DNA of 64,000 nucleotides from Zygnema cylindricum. Its lineage: Eukaryota; Streptophyta; Zygnematophyceae; Zygnematales; Zygnemataceae. Below the pieces are notes generated by a model. The model made no database searches and was not told the origin of the DNA. It was given only the letters and a program-made list of their open reading frames with translations. The position numbers were made by a program, and so were the translations under genes. The DNA is taken from contig JBBHKE010000183.1 in assembly GCA_037447655.1 (NCBI GenBank), forward strand, positions 1 through 64,000. Reading direction: 5' to 3'. Of this stretch, positions 1 to 12,700 are shown piece by piece. Positions within the stretch are counted from its first letter, which is position 1. Each line of letters begins with the position of its first letter.

Positions 1-1020
1 TTTTTTTTTTTTTTTTTTTTTTAAAATTTTTTTTATTTTTTTTTTTTTTTTTTAATCGTTGTAAGATGTTTTATTTATCAAACGAATGGATTTTTTCTTT
101 TTTTTAGCCTATTTAGTTTTGTAGAGGTGAACTTGACCTCAAAATAAATTTTTAGAATTTAAAAAGAAAAATCATTTTTGTTTTTTTTTTCTGAGTCACG
201 TTGTTTAAATAGATTGTGTTTTTCCTTTTATCTGTACGTCTCTAATTTATCATAAATTTTCCTTTTTTTTTCTTTTTGTAAATCCTTTTTGAGCTTTTTC
301 TCTTTGCTTTCTTTCAAAAAAAAATAAACACACACACACACACGTAGTTTTCTATCGGAGAAATAAATAAATACTAAAAAATAAATAAATACTGAAAAAT
401 ACTACGAGAATGTTTGGTGATGTCAAGTTTTAAATGACTCTTTTTGCTTCTTAAAACTTTAAAATTTAAATTTTAAAGTTAATAGAATGCCTAAAATAAA
501 TAAATAAATAAAGCAATAATGTAACCTTTACTTTTTACTTTCCCTGAAGCAAAAAGGGGACAATCACTCTTAACTATTTCATGATTTTCTTTTTATTTTA
601 TATTTTTTTATATCATTTTTGCTTTTTTGTTTCTTGTTTTGTTCAAGTACTCAAAATCGTCCTCTGCCGTTCTCTTTTTTTTGTTTTTAATTAAGTGTTT
701 TCCAAAACCGTCAATTTATTTGATAACTTCAAAGCTGCAGACTCTTAAGGATTTATGTAATATACAACATTTTAGGTCGTCGACATCGCCATTTCCTTAA
801 AATTTTGCCTTAGAAGGGTTTCCATCTTTATTGGCTTTAACAACACTAATTTTGTCGAGGCAAAAACTTCAATTCACAAAAGGGAGGCTTTGAAGTCCGT
901 GAAAAGGCGAGATATGGTGCAGCGGATGAGTTCGCGGAGCTAAGTGACAAAAAAGTACAATGGTTGCAAAGTGTGTACGGATAACATTGAGAGTATTCGT
1001 ACACGAGCACTAAATTTCCT
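1..1020. other. AT-rich non-coding stretch
   Basis: Starts with a poly-T tract (about 1-55) and continues as T-rich sequence with a short (CA)n at about 327-343 and several AAATAAAT-type runs. No coding region was recognised. A short, less AT-rich stretch at about 845-930 reads on the + strand as a basic peptide (contains KSVKRRDMVQRMSS) before a stop. It may be a remnant exon but has no convincing splice context or family match. Confidence 0.5.
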
Positions 1021-1021
1021 A

Positions 1022-4000
1022 GTTGTTCAAATCGCGCATTTTTTTCATTTTTTCCAGTTTCTATGTATTGTACGTGACTTTTGAAAAAATCGCAAAAAAA
1101 ACGTCTACTGTAAACTGCAACTGTCAATTACGGAAAACCTATAGACAAATTACGGTAACTGTACGGTTTTTTACTGTAATTGTACGGAAGTTGACGAAAC
1201 GATTCGATGCACGTATCGGTACTTTCTGTTTTGTAAACTGAACAGGATGTTCACGGATATGTACGGAATTTTATGGTACATCTACGGACAATTCAAAAAG
1301 AGACTTTGCGGTGTCACACTATTTGCGCGCCTTAAGTTCAAATGTGTACGGACGTCTTCTTCAAATTTTTGAAAAGAAGCCGCATGAAAACTTCAACAGT
1401 TAGAAAGTGAATCTTGAAGGAAGACGCCATTACTGACGCCACGGAGACTGACAGACAATATTATTCTGACAAAATGGAAGCATTCTTCAGGATTTGATTC
1501 CGGACCAATAAATTCTTCCAACAGCGTTATAAATCGTCGTCCAAAACCAGTTGACGTAGATGTTTCGATGTACACATCACATGTGCTAATTATTTAAGGG
1601 AATTGATCATGACAATGACTGTTTTGGTTGTGCACAGTCACTTACGTTACGTCACTTTATCAGAAATTGTACGTTTGAAGTACATATTGGTACAAATAAA
1701 GTACCGTTGAGTTACAAATTTGACGGTCAATCGGTTGGACAACTTTGACTTTAAAATATTGTTTCAACCGCTTAAAATTTTGCCGCGCATGCGGAGGTCG
1801 ACCATCATAATAAAATTAGCAATTCACACGGCCGGCGAACGTTTACGGTAACAAAACTGAGGCAACCACATGTAAATAAAAGTGTTGCAGACAGTCACTT
1901 TTTGTCTTTACGTGAACCTCAAGGGCTTTTTTGGGTGGTTGGGCTTTAGTAGCGCCTGCCATCACAAATGATGTTCCCATTCTAGCCCAAGTCGTCCCAA
2001 AAATAAATGATGTTCCCATTCTGGCCCAAGTCGTCCCAAATATAGAGGATAATCTTTTTCTGTTTCATCAAGCTCTTCTCTCCGCTCGTGCACTCCTTCC
2101 GTCTGATGTCGAAAACCAAACGCCACCTTTTCCGTCTCTTATGGCCGACAATAACTACCATGTGCAACAACGCATATCCGAGTAGTTGGCAGTCGCTGAA
2201 TTCCATGATCTATTAAACGCGCTACCTTTCACTCAATCGCGTGTTCGTTTACGTTCGTGTTCTGGGCTAGGGGCAGGTGCGTGGATACAGGCAACACCCA
2301 TTTTTTCGACACTTCGTCTAACGTCTGACCAGTTCATCTCTGCTATATGCCTTCGTTTGAGTTTTCCTCACCCTCCGCTTCTTGGGCGCCCCAACTGTGT
2401 TTGCAACCAACCTATTGACACCGACGACATCCATTTACTTCGTTGTTCGCGGAGGGGTGAACGTACTGTCGCGCATGATATGGTTCGTGATGCGATTGCT
2501 GCGATTGGTGTCGAAGCAGGCTACACTATGAAGTGGGAGATTTCTCATATTTTACTTCCTCGGCCCCGATCTAGTGGTCTTCGAAGCCCTCGAGTTGACT
2601 TGGTTTTCCTCCACGGGACTGGGCGGACTTTGGGTGATGTGGTCCTTACTAATCCAACTGGGACCCACATTTCTTCTGTGGCGTATTAATATGAAGGTAT
2701 AGGGACGCCGGCGACCTCAAAGGAATAGTGCGTCATGGGGCTTGGGGGACTGTTTGTCCCATTTGTCGCAAAGATTTTTGGTTCTTTGGACAAGTCTTTC
2801 GATGATTTTCTTCGCAACTGTGATAAGAGAGCTTTTGATTCTAGGGGTCCAAGGAGTCCTCCCCCAAGCCTTCTGGTTGTTTTTTACCGACAACGTGTAT
2901 CAGTTGCCCTTCAATGAGCGCAAGTTGCGGCCCTTTTTTCGTCGAAGCACGGTGGCGGATGATACGCAAGGCCTTCCAAACCTTCCTCCACGAGATCTAG
3001 TCCACATCCACAATCTTCGGGGGGGTGGAATTTAGTTTGTTGAAGTTGTGGGGCATCATGTAGAGTGGGTTTTTTCTTTTTTGTCTACTCATCTTTGGTT
3101 TTTAGTTTAGTCTTGCTAGTTAGCCTAGTTGCTTTTGCTTTTCCTCATTTGCTTGTTTTGTTTTGTTTTAGGTAGGCTGGTTTGTCTTTAAATGCTCTAT
3201 TTTTTTACCACCTTTGTACTTTGATGGTTTCCATCTATTATGTAATAAAACTTTTGGCTTAGCCTCAAAATTGAAATTTAATCGTCAAGGTACATCAACT
3301 TAGGCATAAAGGTGAACCTCTTTAACTAAGCTAACTACTTTGGTTTTATTTTAAATATTAAAGCGCCGCAACCGAATTTTTGTCACAAAGAATGTTGATT
3401 ATTAGTAGTGTGGTCGTTTAAACAGGGCGTAATGCGTTACCGTTTAATTCGATTAATATTTTTCCGGTGGTTTATTATACCGTTCAACGCCACATTTCCC
3501 ACTCATCATACGACTTTCAAAAAATTCAAAAACGTCTACAGAAATGAACTCAAAATTTACCAGCCGATGCGTTACGAACTGACAAGATTTACGAACTGTA
3601 CGAAAATTGATGAAAAGATTCGATGACGATCGATATTTCGTTCAGAAACGATCAACGTACAAGAATGACGGAATTTTCGTCACGCTACGGATATTTCAAA
3701 GAGAGACTCTGGCCACACTATTTGGAAATAAGTTCAAATGGTACGCGTACTTTCTTAAAATTTTCAAAATAAATTCATAAGCACTTCAATAAGCGAAAAT
3801 TCAAGGAAGAGATCGACGCCGACAGAGAAGTAAACTGTCGTTGGCCAAGGAAGGACAATTTTATTTTGACAAAAAATGAGCGTTTCGCAGGAGTTGAACT
3901 TTGGCCTACGTATGACCCTAAATTCCGCTGACAAGATTTATCGTAATCAGTTGATGTAAATGTTCCTTATCATACATCAAGTGTGATAATTAAATAAATA

Positions 4001-4979
4001 AATGTATTTTTTTACTGCTCATTTGATGGAAAACGTACAAACTGCAGTAAATGATCTATTCAAATTTTTAGGCATGTACAGATTTGTACGGAAAAAAATT
4101 CATTAACGTTTTTTACAATTTTTTCAAATCGACCTCTCCAGTTTCTTCGTATTGTACGCGCGTTCGAATCGTGCGTAAAATGCGTTTTGAACAACTATGG
4201 TTTTATTATAGTGTACAAAGTTTATTTCGTTTCGTGCGTTTTCGTATTTGTGTACAAGACTTATAGTACTTTAGTTTAAAGAGGTTCCGTTTCACTTTGC
4301 GTCTAAGTTCAATGTAACCCTTAGAGGATTATATTTCAATTTTGCGGCTAAGTGCTCTCACCGTGGAGCTCACGTAAAGACAAAAGGTGACTGTCTGCAA
4401 AAGTTTTATTTACATGTGGCTTTTATTTACATGTGGTTGCCGCACTTTTGTCACTGTAAACGTTCACCGGCCGTGTGAATTGCTATTTTTATTATGACAG
4501 TCGACATCTGCAAGCGCCGAAAAATTTTAAGCGGTTGACAAAATATTTTGAAAGTCAAAGTTCTCCAACCGATTGACCGTCAAACTTGTACTCAACAATA
4601 CTTTATTTGTACCAATATGTACTTCAAACGCACAATTTTTGATAAAGTGACGTAAGTGACTGTGCGCAACCAAACAACCAAAACAGTCACTGTCATTGTA
4701 ACAGTAACAGCAGATCGAACTTGTTTTGAAAAGGGGTATTTAGGTGTTATGCCCAACCAAAACAGTCAATGTCAATGATCAATTCCCTTATTTAAATATT
4801 TACAGTTTATTAACGGAAACCGTACAAACTGCGGTACATGTTCAATTCAATTTTTTTAACAGGTACGAAATTGTACGAAAAAATTCAATAACGATTTTTA
4901 CGATTTTTTCAATCGTCCTCTCCAGTTTCTACGTATTGTACGCGCGTTTGAGTCGTGCGTAAAATGCGTTTTGAACAAC
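1022..4979. mobile_element. Composite GTTGTTCAAA-ended element, nested and decayed
   Basis: The left end reads GTTGTTCAAATCGCGCA at 1022. The matching inverted end (TTTTGAACAAC) closes at 4979, and another closes at 4195. Parts of the left side (about 1600-1925) reappear inverted at about 4365-4720, for example the GACAGTCAC..TTTTGTCTTTACGTGA block at both inner edges. Between them are GTACGG-rich segments (about 1040-1400, 3408-3770, 4080-4200, 4800-4980) and a LINE fragment. This looks like a non-autonomous inverted-repeat element into which other repeats inserted, or several related copies side by side. No transposase was seen. Outer limits are by eye. Confidence 0.45.
1928..2917 (+). pseudogene. 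LINE-type reverse transcriptase C-terminal fragment (dead)
   Basis: One reading frame, broken by in-frame stops near 2183 and 2687 and again just before 2735, encodes the C-terminal part of a non-LTR retrotransposon polyprotein. Recognisable pieces are FPHPPLLGRPNCVC followed by a DDIHLLRC block (a zinc-knuckle-like Cys/His motif downstream of the RT domain), then RVDLVF and RGPRSPPPSLLVVFYRQR near the end. The same blocks occur in the - strand copy at 5,450-7,245, which supports a shared repeat family. The catalytic RT core is absent here. AATAAA at 3244-3249 may be the element's own polyadenylation signal. Non-functional. Confidence 0.75.
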
Positions 4980-5169
4980 TATGCTAAATTTCCATGAACC
5001 GACATAAAACCATCTCGAAACAACAGGTGATAAAATACGAGCTAAGGTACAAATAGCGGTGTTTAATGTCAAATTAACAGAACTGTGTCACAATTGTCAG
5101 TAAAAAACCAAAATGACAAATGCACAAAACAAACAGGCGAAACACCATAGGCAGTGGCAAGTAACCGTT

Positions 5170-5450
5170 GGAGGTGCGTCATAAATACTCCTTCCTTTCA
5201 ACCCATAGACGCCAATGATTGAAAATAGAAGCAGAATAAATTAAAAAGCACGATGGTAAACCATCTGAGTCTGGGGTAAAAAGGGGTGGCATGACCAACA
5301 CTGAAAAACAACAATAAAAAACAAAAAGAGCGACGAGAACACAAAAAAAAGGAAGCAACAACATGGAAAATAAAAGCACCCGAACTCAAAATGAAAAGCA
5401 CGACAACTCACAAAAACAAAACTACAACCCTTAACCCCAACCCTAACTCA
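5170..5450 (-). mobile_element. Probable 3' tail of the minus-strand LINE copy
   Basis: This lies directly downstream (in - strand sense) of the last recognisable coding block of the reverse transcriptase at 5,580-5,950 and carries no recognisable coding of its own. It contains purine-rich tracts on the + strand, hence T-rich on the element's sense strand. A short phrase, GGTAAACCATCTGA, recurs near 16,635, which may mark another 3' remnant. Confidence 0.35.
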
Positions 5451-7245
5451 ATTAAATATCTACGGAAAACAACCCCGTAAGTCCCCCCAGCCCAAGGGGG
5501 CTCTTTGAGGGAGTTCCGGAGCACGGCGACGATCCATAACCGCAATAGTCGATCGGAGGAGAATAAAAGCCTGCACTCGCTATAAAGCCACAGATAAGCG
5601 TTGACGGTAAAAAGAAGTAAGGACCAAAGGAGGAGGGCTCCCAGGTCCTCGACGCTCGAAAGCACGTCGAGCACAAGTACGGAGAAACTTGTCCAGTGCA
5701 ACACCCAAACAACCAAAGATCTCGACCGCCATCAGAATAAAGTCATCCATAGGGTCCCGGTGGGCATAATCACGCTCCTTCACCTTAGCAGCATCACGAG
5801 GTGCCACCCCAAGATGTCGAGCCGCCTGACCAACAACTGTAGCTGAAGTAGGGTTCGCCAGAACGACATCACCGAAAATGCGACGGGCACCATCAAGCAA
5901 AACAACATCGATCCGACGCGAGGGAATAATATGAGAAACCTCTCGACGCACAGAAAAGCCCCCTTCTGAAGCGATAGTGGCAACGGTGTCTCAAATAGTG
6001 TCGTGCGCCTGGATCAAATCTCCCCCATGGGAGCAACAAAGCAAATAGACACCATCGGGCCCCAAGACACGACCACATGCACAAACAAGAGAGCCAAGTA
6101 AAGGAGGATGGGGGAGGCCAAGGCGAAACGGAAGGGCGGTGGTGAATTGAGCTGGTGAGAATCGGAGAGCGGACAAAATAGGTGTGGCAAAAAGCCAAGA
6201 CCCAGAACCAGGTCGACCACAAGAGAGAAGACGGCCACGAGAAGAATCGGAGGGAAGCGCCTTCAGAAGCTCGTATTTAATGGTGGCGACAACCCGATCG
6301 GATATCAATTCCTGGACACGCTCAACAGATTTTTCAACAAGGGTTGAGAAAATCGGCACATCCACAAGGGAATGGGGAGGAAGAGAACGTGACACATCCA
6401 ATAGAGATCGCTGGAAGCCGAACACACCGTAGGTAGAACGGGGGTGTCCCCAGCCAAGAAACGGGAAACAAAAGTAGAGGCAATAAGACACCAACTTCCC
6501 AAATAGGCAGCGGGAGCAACATGAGCGGTTGATAATAGACCCAACCCCCCATTAGAGACAGGGAGGGATGCCTGAATACGGGCCGATGGCCCAAACTCGC
6601 GATCAAATGCCGCGCGACCTAACAGTGTGTGGAGGACATCCATGAGGCGATCGACAAAAGCCGAGAGAGAGGAGACAAATGTCGAGGTGGAAGGAAAAGT
6701 ACGAGTGAGGTAAGAAGGGGGGTGGGGAAAACACCAGGTTAACATAGCAAAAGCAACTTGGGGATCGGGAAGGTGAGGAAGGTCGCCCACTTGGGCTAGA
6801 TCTGTCTGTAGAGCATCATCAAGGAATCGGGTCACGAAAGTATCCGAACCAAGGGGGCAACCAAGCACACGAATGTCATCGGAGGGAGAAGGGGTTTGAA
6901 AACCACGAGGGGTAGTAAACGAAAGTGGAATATCTTGAGGAGACCAATAACACACTTCGACGGCTGAACTGAAAGGTTGAGTTCAGCTAAACGTTCCCTG
7001 AAAAAATCATATGCCAACACGACTTGTTCTTTCGGCCCAATAATGTGCGTATCATCTGCGACCGAAGGAAAAAGGCAAGAAGGGAAGGCGGCCGCGGAGG
7101 CACGAAGGGCCCGGTAATGGGCAAGGGCGAACAAAGGTCCGCCGAGAGGGTCACCTTGGCGAGTGCCAGTAGCAGAGGAGAGAGGAACACAGGCGCCAAC
7201 TTGATTACGGCCGGGAAGGTGCCAGAAATTGTACGGACACATTTA
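5450..7245 (-). pseudogene. LINE-type reverse transcriptase, 5'-truncated and frameshifted
   Basis: Reading on the - strand from about 7,242 down, four overlapping frames give the RT core and C-terminus of a non-LTR retrotransposon: RQGDPLGGPLFALAHYRAL then FPSVADDTHIIGPKEQVV (7,242-6,832; ADD is the catalytic YxDD-like site), DDIRVLGCPLG and FPHPPSYLTR (6,955-6,305), a Cys-rich block with CACGRVLGPDGVYLLCC (6,494-5,991), and RIDVVLLDGARRIFGDVV to FYRQRLSVAL (5,951-5,580). The frame changes at least three times, so it is inactive. The endonuclease and N-terminal RT motifs are missing, as expected of 5'-truncated LINE insertion. This copy retains more of the element than the + strand fragment near 2 kb. 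Base composition is richer in GC than the surroundings. Confidence 0.85.
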
Positions 7246-9600
7246 CTTATAGTACTGTACCGTACTATTTAGGACGAGCTGTCATCGAGTAGTGCCACGC
7301 GTGTTCTGTTTTGAGTGGTACCACGTGGGCTACCAATCTCTATGTAAAATTTGTACTTGCGTACTATGTTATTGTACGACATATGCTTACTGTGTCACTG
7401 TACGACCGGAATCCGAGACGCTCTGTCTTCTTTAACGGTTGCCAACTTTCTGCCTTTATCTTTTCGAAACGACAACTTTCTTTATTTTTTGGCGGCTCCC
7501 TTGTCAGTCTTGTCTTTTGGAACCGTCTTTCAAACGGATATGATACGGCAAAGATTTTATGCTGGGTTTTGGTCAGATCGCGTCCACTTTGTCCGAGGGC
7601 ACGTGGCTTTTGCGACGTGCTTAACCCCCCTGGCAGGAATCTATATCATCGAAGTGCTGCAACTCTGCACTAGGGAGTCACTCAGTCACTATACGAAACT
7701 GTACGGCCTGTACGGTACTGTGGTGTAGCAATGTATAGAGCCGAATGGAGCGATTTCTTGGATGGGGATCCAGAATTAATACGGCATAGTACAATAACGT
7801 ACGAAATCTTATACCAAGTACCCGGAGAACAAACTTTGACTACGCTCTGCCCAATCGTGCGCAGAGTTCTACGAAGATGCCGCTTGTCAAAAACATTCGC
7901 TACGCGACAAAATATGCATAGAGCTCCCAGGTTTTATGATTTCGTGAACCATTCACAAGCGAACATTTCGAAGTAGGTGCGCGCCAGTTTCGGCCGTACA
8001 CTAAAAAATGAACGGACGGCGGCGATTCGTCAGGAATTCAAACGTCTCGTTTCGCGTTGGCACAAATTCTGGCGTCATTAGTAAGCTGTACTTTCGTAAA
8101 TTCCAAAAGTCACGTCAGCACATATTCTGGCCGCGGGTGCATTGTTAATCTGGTCCTTAGCCATAATGAACTACACTACACTGAACCTTGCGATTTTCGC
8201 ACTACGGACAACTTGTGGGGCATGTGGGGCAAGGAACCGCACGCGTCCACGTGCAAATTTTCAAATGCGGCGCACGGAAAATAGTGCTGATCCGTCCATA
8301 TACTTTTACCGTACGTATTTTTCTCTCCCGTCGGATCGCTGATATTATTACGGCACAGAAAGTGATAGGCATGCGCATGGGATCCATATATCCTGCGAAA
8401 GATATGGCAGGTAAGATAAACCGCGCGATTCTGAGAGTCCTTTCGTAAGAACTGTGCGATCTGCAATTCTGCACCCTATTCATGTCCACTTGTGTCACTC
8501 TAAAATGTGTGTGACAACATCAGTATCGCCGATTTGATAATGCTTTCTCACTCCGGTCTCCGGGTCGTCGCGAATCAGATTTAGTGTTTATTTTTTGTGG
8601 CTTATAGCCGCCATTCAAAGTCGCTCCGTACTAGAACTAGTATGGATATCGTGCGGCTTGTAGCTGCCACTCCGGGTCTTCGCGAACTGGATTTAGTATC
8701 GATACTGTGCAACAATCCGACGGGTTTTCCGGGGGACACTACAAAACGTACGGTAAAAAAAAAACTTTTCACATTTGGATGTACGTTGTACGGTCGTCGT
8801 ACAAGAGGTACACGAGAAAACAAACTGGAAAACTGGAAAAAGTATACGAATGTACGGAATTGTGTTTTAAAAAGGGTACTAATCATAGTTCAAAAGTAGG
8901 CGTTTTTTGGTAGGCCTTTGTGACCGCCTTTAGCGGATTATGTACGGGCTTTCATACGATCTTCTTAGATCACTACTTTCATCAGAGACCGTCGATCGTC
9001 CGAATCGACTAAGTCCTATCGTTAGTTGTGTTACGGGCTTTCCATGTGATCTTCTTAATCGTCTTTCATCATCGACCGCCAGATCATTCAAATCTAACGG
9101 TTTAAATAAAACGCTCAAAACTCAGAGAAAAAGATTTTTGTCGATTTTTTTCAAATTTAGACATGACGTTTTAATTCTCTATCGATCCATACCCAGCTCA
9201 ACCTATTACTTTTTTTCATTTGCTGCCAATACAATATGGGTCTTAAAAGGCCATATTGTATGTTTTATACAATAGGCATATTGTATGGGCGTACGGTCAC
9301 CTACTTTTGAACTATGGTACTAATGTACGGTGTTATGCTTTCTGTGGACACGTCATCCACAAATGCTGGCATGCGGATGAAATTCATTGGCGGGAATAAA
9401 TATCTCTTCGACGGGCCAATAAGAAAAAGGAAAATGATGTCCTTTGACTGGCTGTCTCTAATCTGGTGAAGGATTTTGATCCTTCCGGAAAATACCTGTT
9501 ATGGTGGATCATTCTAGTATGATCGGGTTTTTCTGTGGGTCTTCTCTTCTCCCTGTCCTAGCTTTCTTCTTGAACATTATTCTTTTCCGTTGATCGTTGC
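7246..9600. other. Repeat-like intergenic sequence, no gene recognised
   Basis: Dense in GTACGG/CCGTAC words, as in the other repeat blocks. Several short open frames overlap on both strands without any family match. Two imperfect tandem duplications are visible: a CTCCGG..GTCGTCGCGAA block near 8,550 repeated near 8,670, and a GGGCTTTC..GATCTTCTTA block near 8,945 repeated near 9,037. Near 9,225-9,290 the word CATATTGTATG recurs in inverted and direct form. Most likely old mobile-element sequence. Confidence 0.45.
8940..9105. repeat. Imperfect tandem duplication, about 90-bp unit
   Basis: Two units each begin ACGGGCTTTC, run through GATCTTCTTA, and contain a CTTTCATCA..GACCG block. The second unit is diverged and contains small indels. 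No coding meaning seen. Confidence 0.5.
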
Positions 9601-9647
9601 CCCATTTTTACTTTTTGTCTTTTGTCATTTTGTCTGTTTCTAAAAGG

Positions 9648-9651
<4 letters not shown>

Positions 9652-9730
<79 letters not shown>
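9652..9730. repeat. (CT)n microsatellite upstream of the F-box gene
   Basis: An almost pure CT dinucleotide run of about 78 bases ending about 50 bases before the proposed ATG at 9781. It would lie in the 5' UTR or core promoter. Pyrimidine-rich CT tracts are common around plant transcription starts; whether this one is transcribed is unknown. Confidence 0.9.
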
Positions 9731-9733
<3 letters not shown>

Positions 9734-9780
9734 CTTTTGAAGCTATTTTTTTCCCCAGAATAAGACAATAAAGAGGCGCC

Positions 9781-12700
9781 ATGTGTCAACCCTCGACTCC
9801 CTCCTCTCCTTTGTCTCGCTCGAATGCTGACTCTCAGAAAACGACAAATTTGTCCTTGTCGTCTTCTGGTCCTCCGGATCCCTGCGATTTGCCGGCGTAC
9901 CCGGAAAACTATTTTCCTGAAAACGAGAGAAATTCGAAAAATCCGATTGTGCAAATCTTCGCCGCGATCCGACGTTCCAGATTCGCTTCGGCCGAGTTTG
10001 ATAATTTGTCGTTTTCTGACCCTGCTGACGTCAGCAACTTTTGGTCTTTTCCCGCTCCTCCGTCTGAGACGCCGGAGGACTTCCCGAGTTGTGGAAAATT
10101 TGCAAAATTCGAAAATTTCGAATATCCCTCCGTAAATTCTGGAAATCCTAATGAGAATCTTCCGGATTTTCCGGATTTTCAAAAGGGTACGGAAATGCCA
10201 ATCTCTCCAAATTTTGTGAATGTACCAATTTCTACGACACGACAAAAAGTCGATAATATCTCAATTTCAGAAAGTTTACCGAATATCCAAAAAAAATCAA
10301 AAACGCACGACATTTTAAGTTTCCAAAATTTTCAAATTTCTGAAATTTCTTCACAAGCCAAAAACTTCTCTGAACCCAAAAACATTCAAATTTCCAAAAT
10401 GTCTCCTCAGAATCTTCTAGATTCCCAAAAAATCCCAAAAACTTATGATTTCCCCAAAACTCTACATTTTCCTAAAACCCAAAATGTATCACAATCTGAA
10501 AATTTCACAAAATCTCAATGCCAGAATTTCTCAGAATCCCAAAATTTCTCAGAATCCCAAAATTTCCCAAAATCCCAAAATTTCACAAAATCCCAATGCC
10601 TAAATTTCTCAGAATTCCAAAATTTCTCAGAATCCCGAAATTTCTCAGAATCCCAAAATTTCCCAAAATCCCAACGCCAAAATTTCTCAGAATTCCGAAA
10701 TTTCTCAGAATCCCAGAATTTCTCAGAATCCCAACATTTCCCAAAATCCCAAAATTTCCCAAAATCCCAATGCCAAAATTTCTCCGAATCCCAAAACTGG
10801 GAATTTCGAAAATCATTGACATTTGAGGATCTTCCGGAGGAAATTTTGATTCTGGTTTTTGAGAATTTGAAAGAAACAAAGGACAGGAATTCTGCAAGTT
10901 TGGTTTGTAAATTATGGTTAAGGGCCGACTCCATGTCGAGACAAAAACTGAAAATCCAAATCAACAATCGGAAAAAAATTATGGAAACCGGAGCAAAAAA
11001 CGGAAAGAAAAACGGAGGAAACGGAGCGGAAAGCGGAGAAAAAACCGGAGCAGAAAACGGAGGGGAAAAAGGAACAGAAAGGGGATTGTGGAGTGTCTTG
11101 GGAAGAAAAGGACAAGGGGATTTCATTTTGGAAAAATCAGTAAAACGATTTTCCAATTTGAGAGAAATCGAGATCGCGAATTTGGGCGTCACGAAAGAAG
11201 CTACTTTGACGGTAAGCTTTGGTTATTGTTGGTAGTTATTGATTGTTATTAGTTTTCTATATTTCCTCCCTCCCTTCCTCCCTCCCTCCCTCACTCCCTC
11301 CCTCCCTCCCTCCCTCCCTCCCTCTCCCCTCCCTCCATCCCTCCCTTCCTCTCCCCTCATCATCAAAATTCCTCGCCTCAATCCTTCACTTCCCTCATCT
11401 CCATTTCTCCATCCTCCTCATTTCCTCTCTCCATTAAAATCACCCTCACTCGTTGCTCCGTCTCATCTGGCCGTCTCATCGCCATCACTCTTGTCATTTG
11501 TCATCATCCTGCCATCACATCATTTGCCAAAAGTGGTCACATCGGTATCCACATCATATAATATCCATATGTCGCATCAAATAATAAAATGGACAATGTC
11601 ATCATCATCATGTAAAATGTTTGCGAATATTTTATCCATGTTTCGCTGCTCATCAAATGTGCCGCATGTCATGGTATCACATCACGGGTAAAATCATCAT
11701 GTCGCTGTGCATATGTCGACATTCATCATCATCATCATGCCTTCTTCTCCTCTCCATTCCTCACATTCCTTTCCCTCCCTCTCCCTCTCATTCCCTCTCT
11801 TGTCTTTACCTTCCATTTCATTCAGTCATTCCGTTTTATTTGTTTCCTTTTCTTCGTTTTTTTTTTTTTTTCTTTTTGGTCAGGATGTCGGCCTATTCCA
11901 AATCAGTTCCTTCTGCCCGAATTTGGAAAAGTTCCGACTCCGAAATTCCTCCGGTGTCACGTCACGCGGGATTTCGGAAATTGTAAAAAGCTGCGGCCAA
12001 TCGTTGACGGAAATCAATTGTTTTGGCTGCCCGGGAATAGGAAGAGAAACTTTTACGGCGATTTCCAACTACTGCCCGAAATTGAAAATTTTGGTTTTCA
12101 AAGCGTGCGGATTGGTTGACGACGAATCGTTGAAAAATCTTTTTTCGGTCTGCAGGTATGTTAAAAGAATCAAAGGGGGAAGGGAAGGGAGGGGAGTAAA
12201 ATTGAAAAGGAATGGATTACAATTGAGCAAATGGAAAGGGCTCAAAAATTCGGTTTCATTTTTTTTTTTTTTTTAGTTTAGATGTGTGGATACAATAGTT
12301 GTGGCGTTCTATAAGCTTTGTTTTTTCAAATATTTGTTAAAGGCTTTGAGATGTTTTTGAAGGCTAACAATTTTTATTTTTTTTTCGCTTTCGTTTTCTT
12401 CCAGTTTTTCGAAAACGTTGGAGTGCTTGGAATTCGAATTATGTCCTTCGGTGACCGAAAATGGGATTCAAAATTTTCCCCAAAACTTTCCTTTTTTGAA
12501 AATCCTAAATTTGAGTCATTCCGAAATCACCGATTTTAGCGTTTCTGAAATTTCTAGAAAATGCCGAAAAATTGAACAGTTTCATGTCAGATGCTGTTTT
12601 CAGTTAACCGATTTCAGTTTAAAAAAATTGGCTCAAAATTGTCTATTTTTGAAAATGATTGACCTAAGAAGAGTAAGACAAATAAGTACGTTTGGGATTT

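Noticed and set aside
845-930. Possible coding exon with a basic peptide
   Set aside because: No matching upstream or downstream exon and no recognised family; kept only as a remark.
8597-8899. LRR-like phrase (LVAATPGLRELDLVS) on the + strand
   Set aside because: One short match in repeat-like DNA without neighbouring repeats or splice structure; probably chance or a tiny remnant.
9640-10245. 201-residue minus-strand frame with Arg/Glu-rich tail
   Set aside because: The tail is the CT microsatellite read backwards and the rest is antisense to the F-box coding exon.
10515-11192. 225-residue open frame opposite the F-box exon
   Set aside because: The 18-bp in-frame repeat keeps the antisense frame open; the sense strand has the F-box domain.
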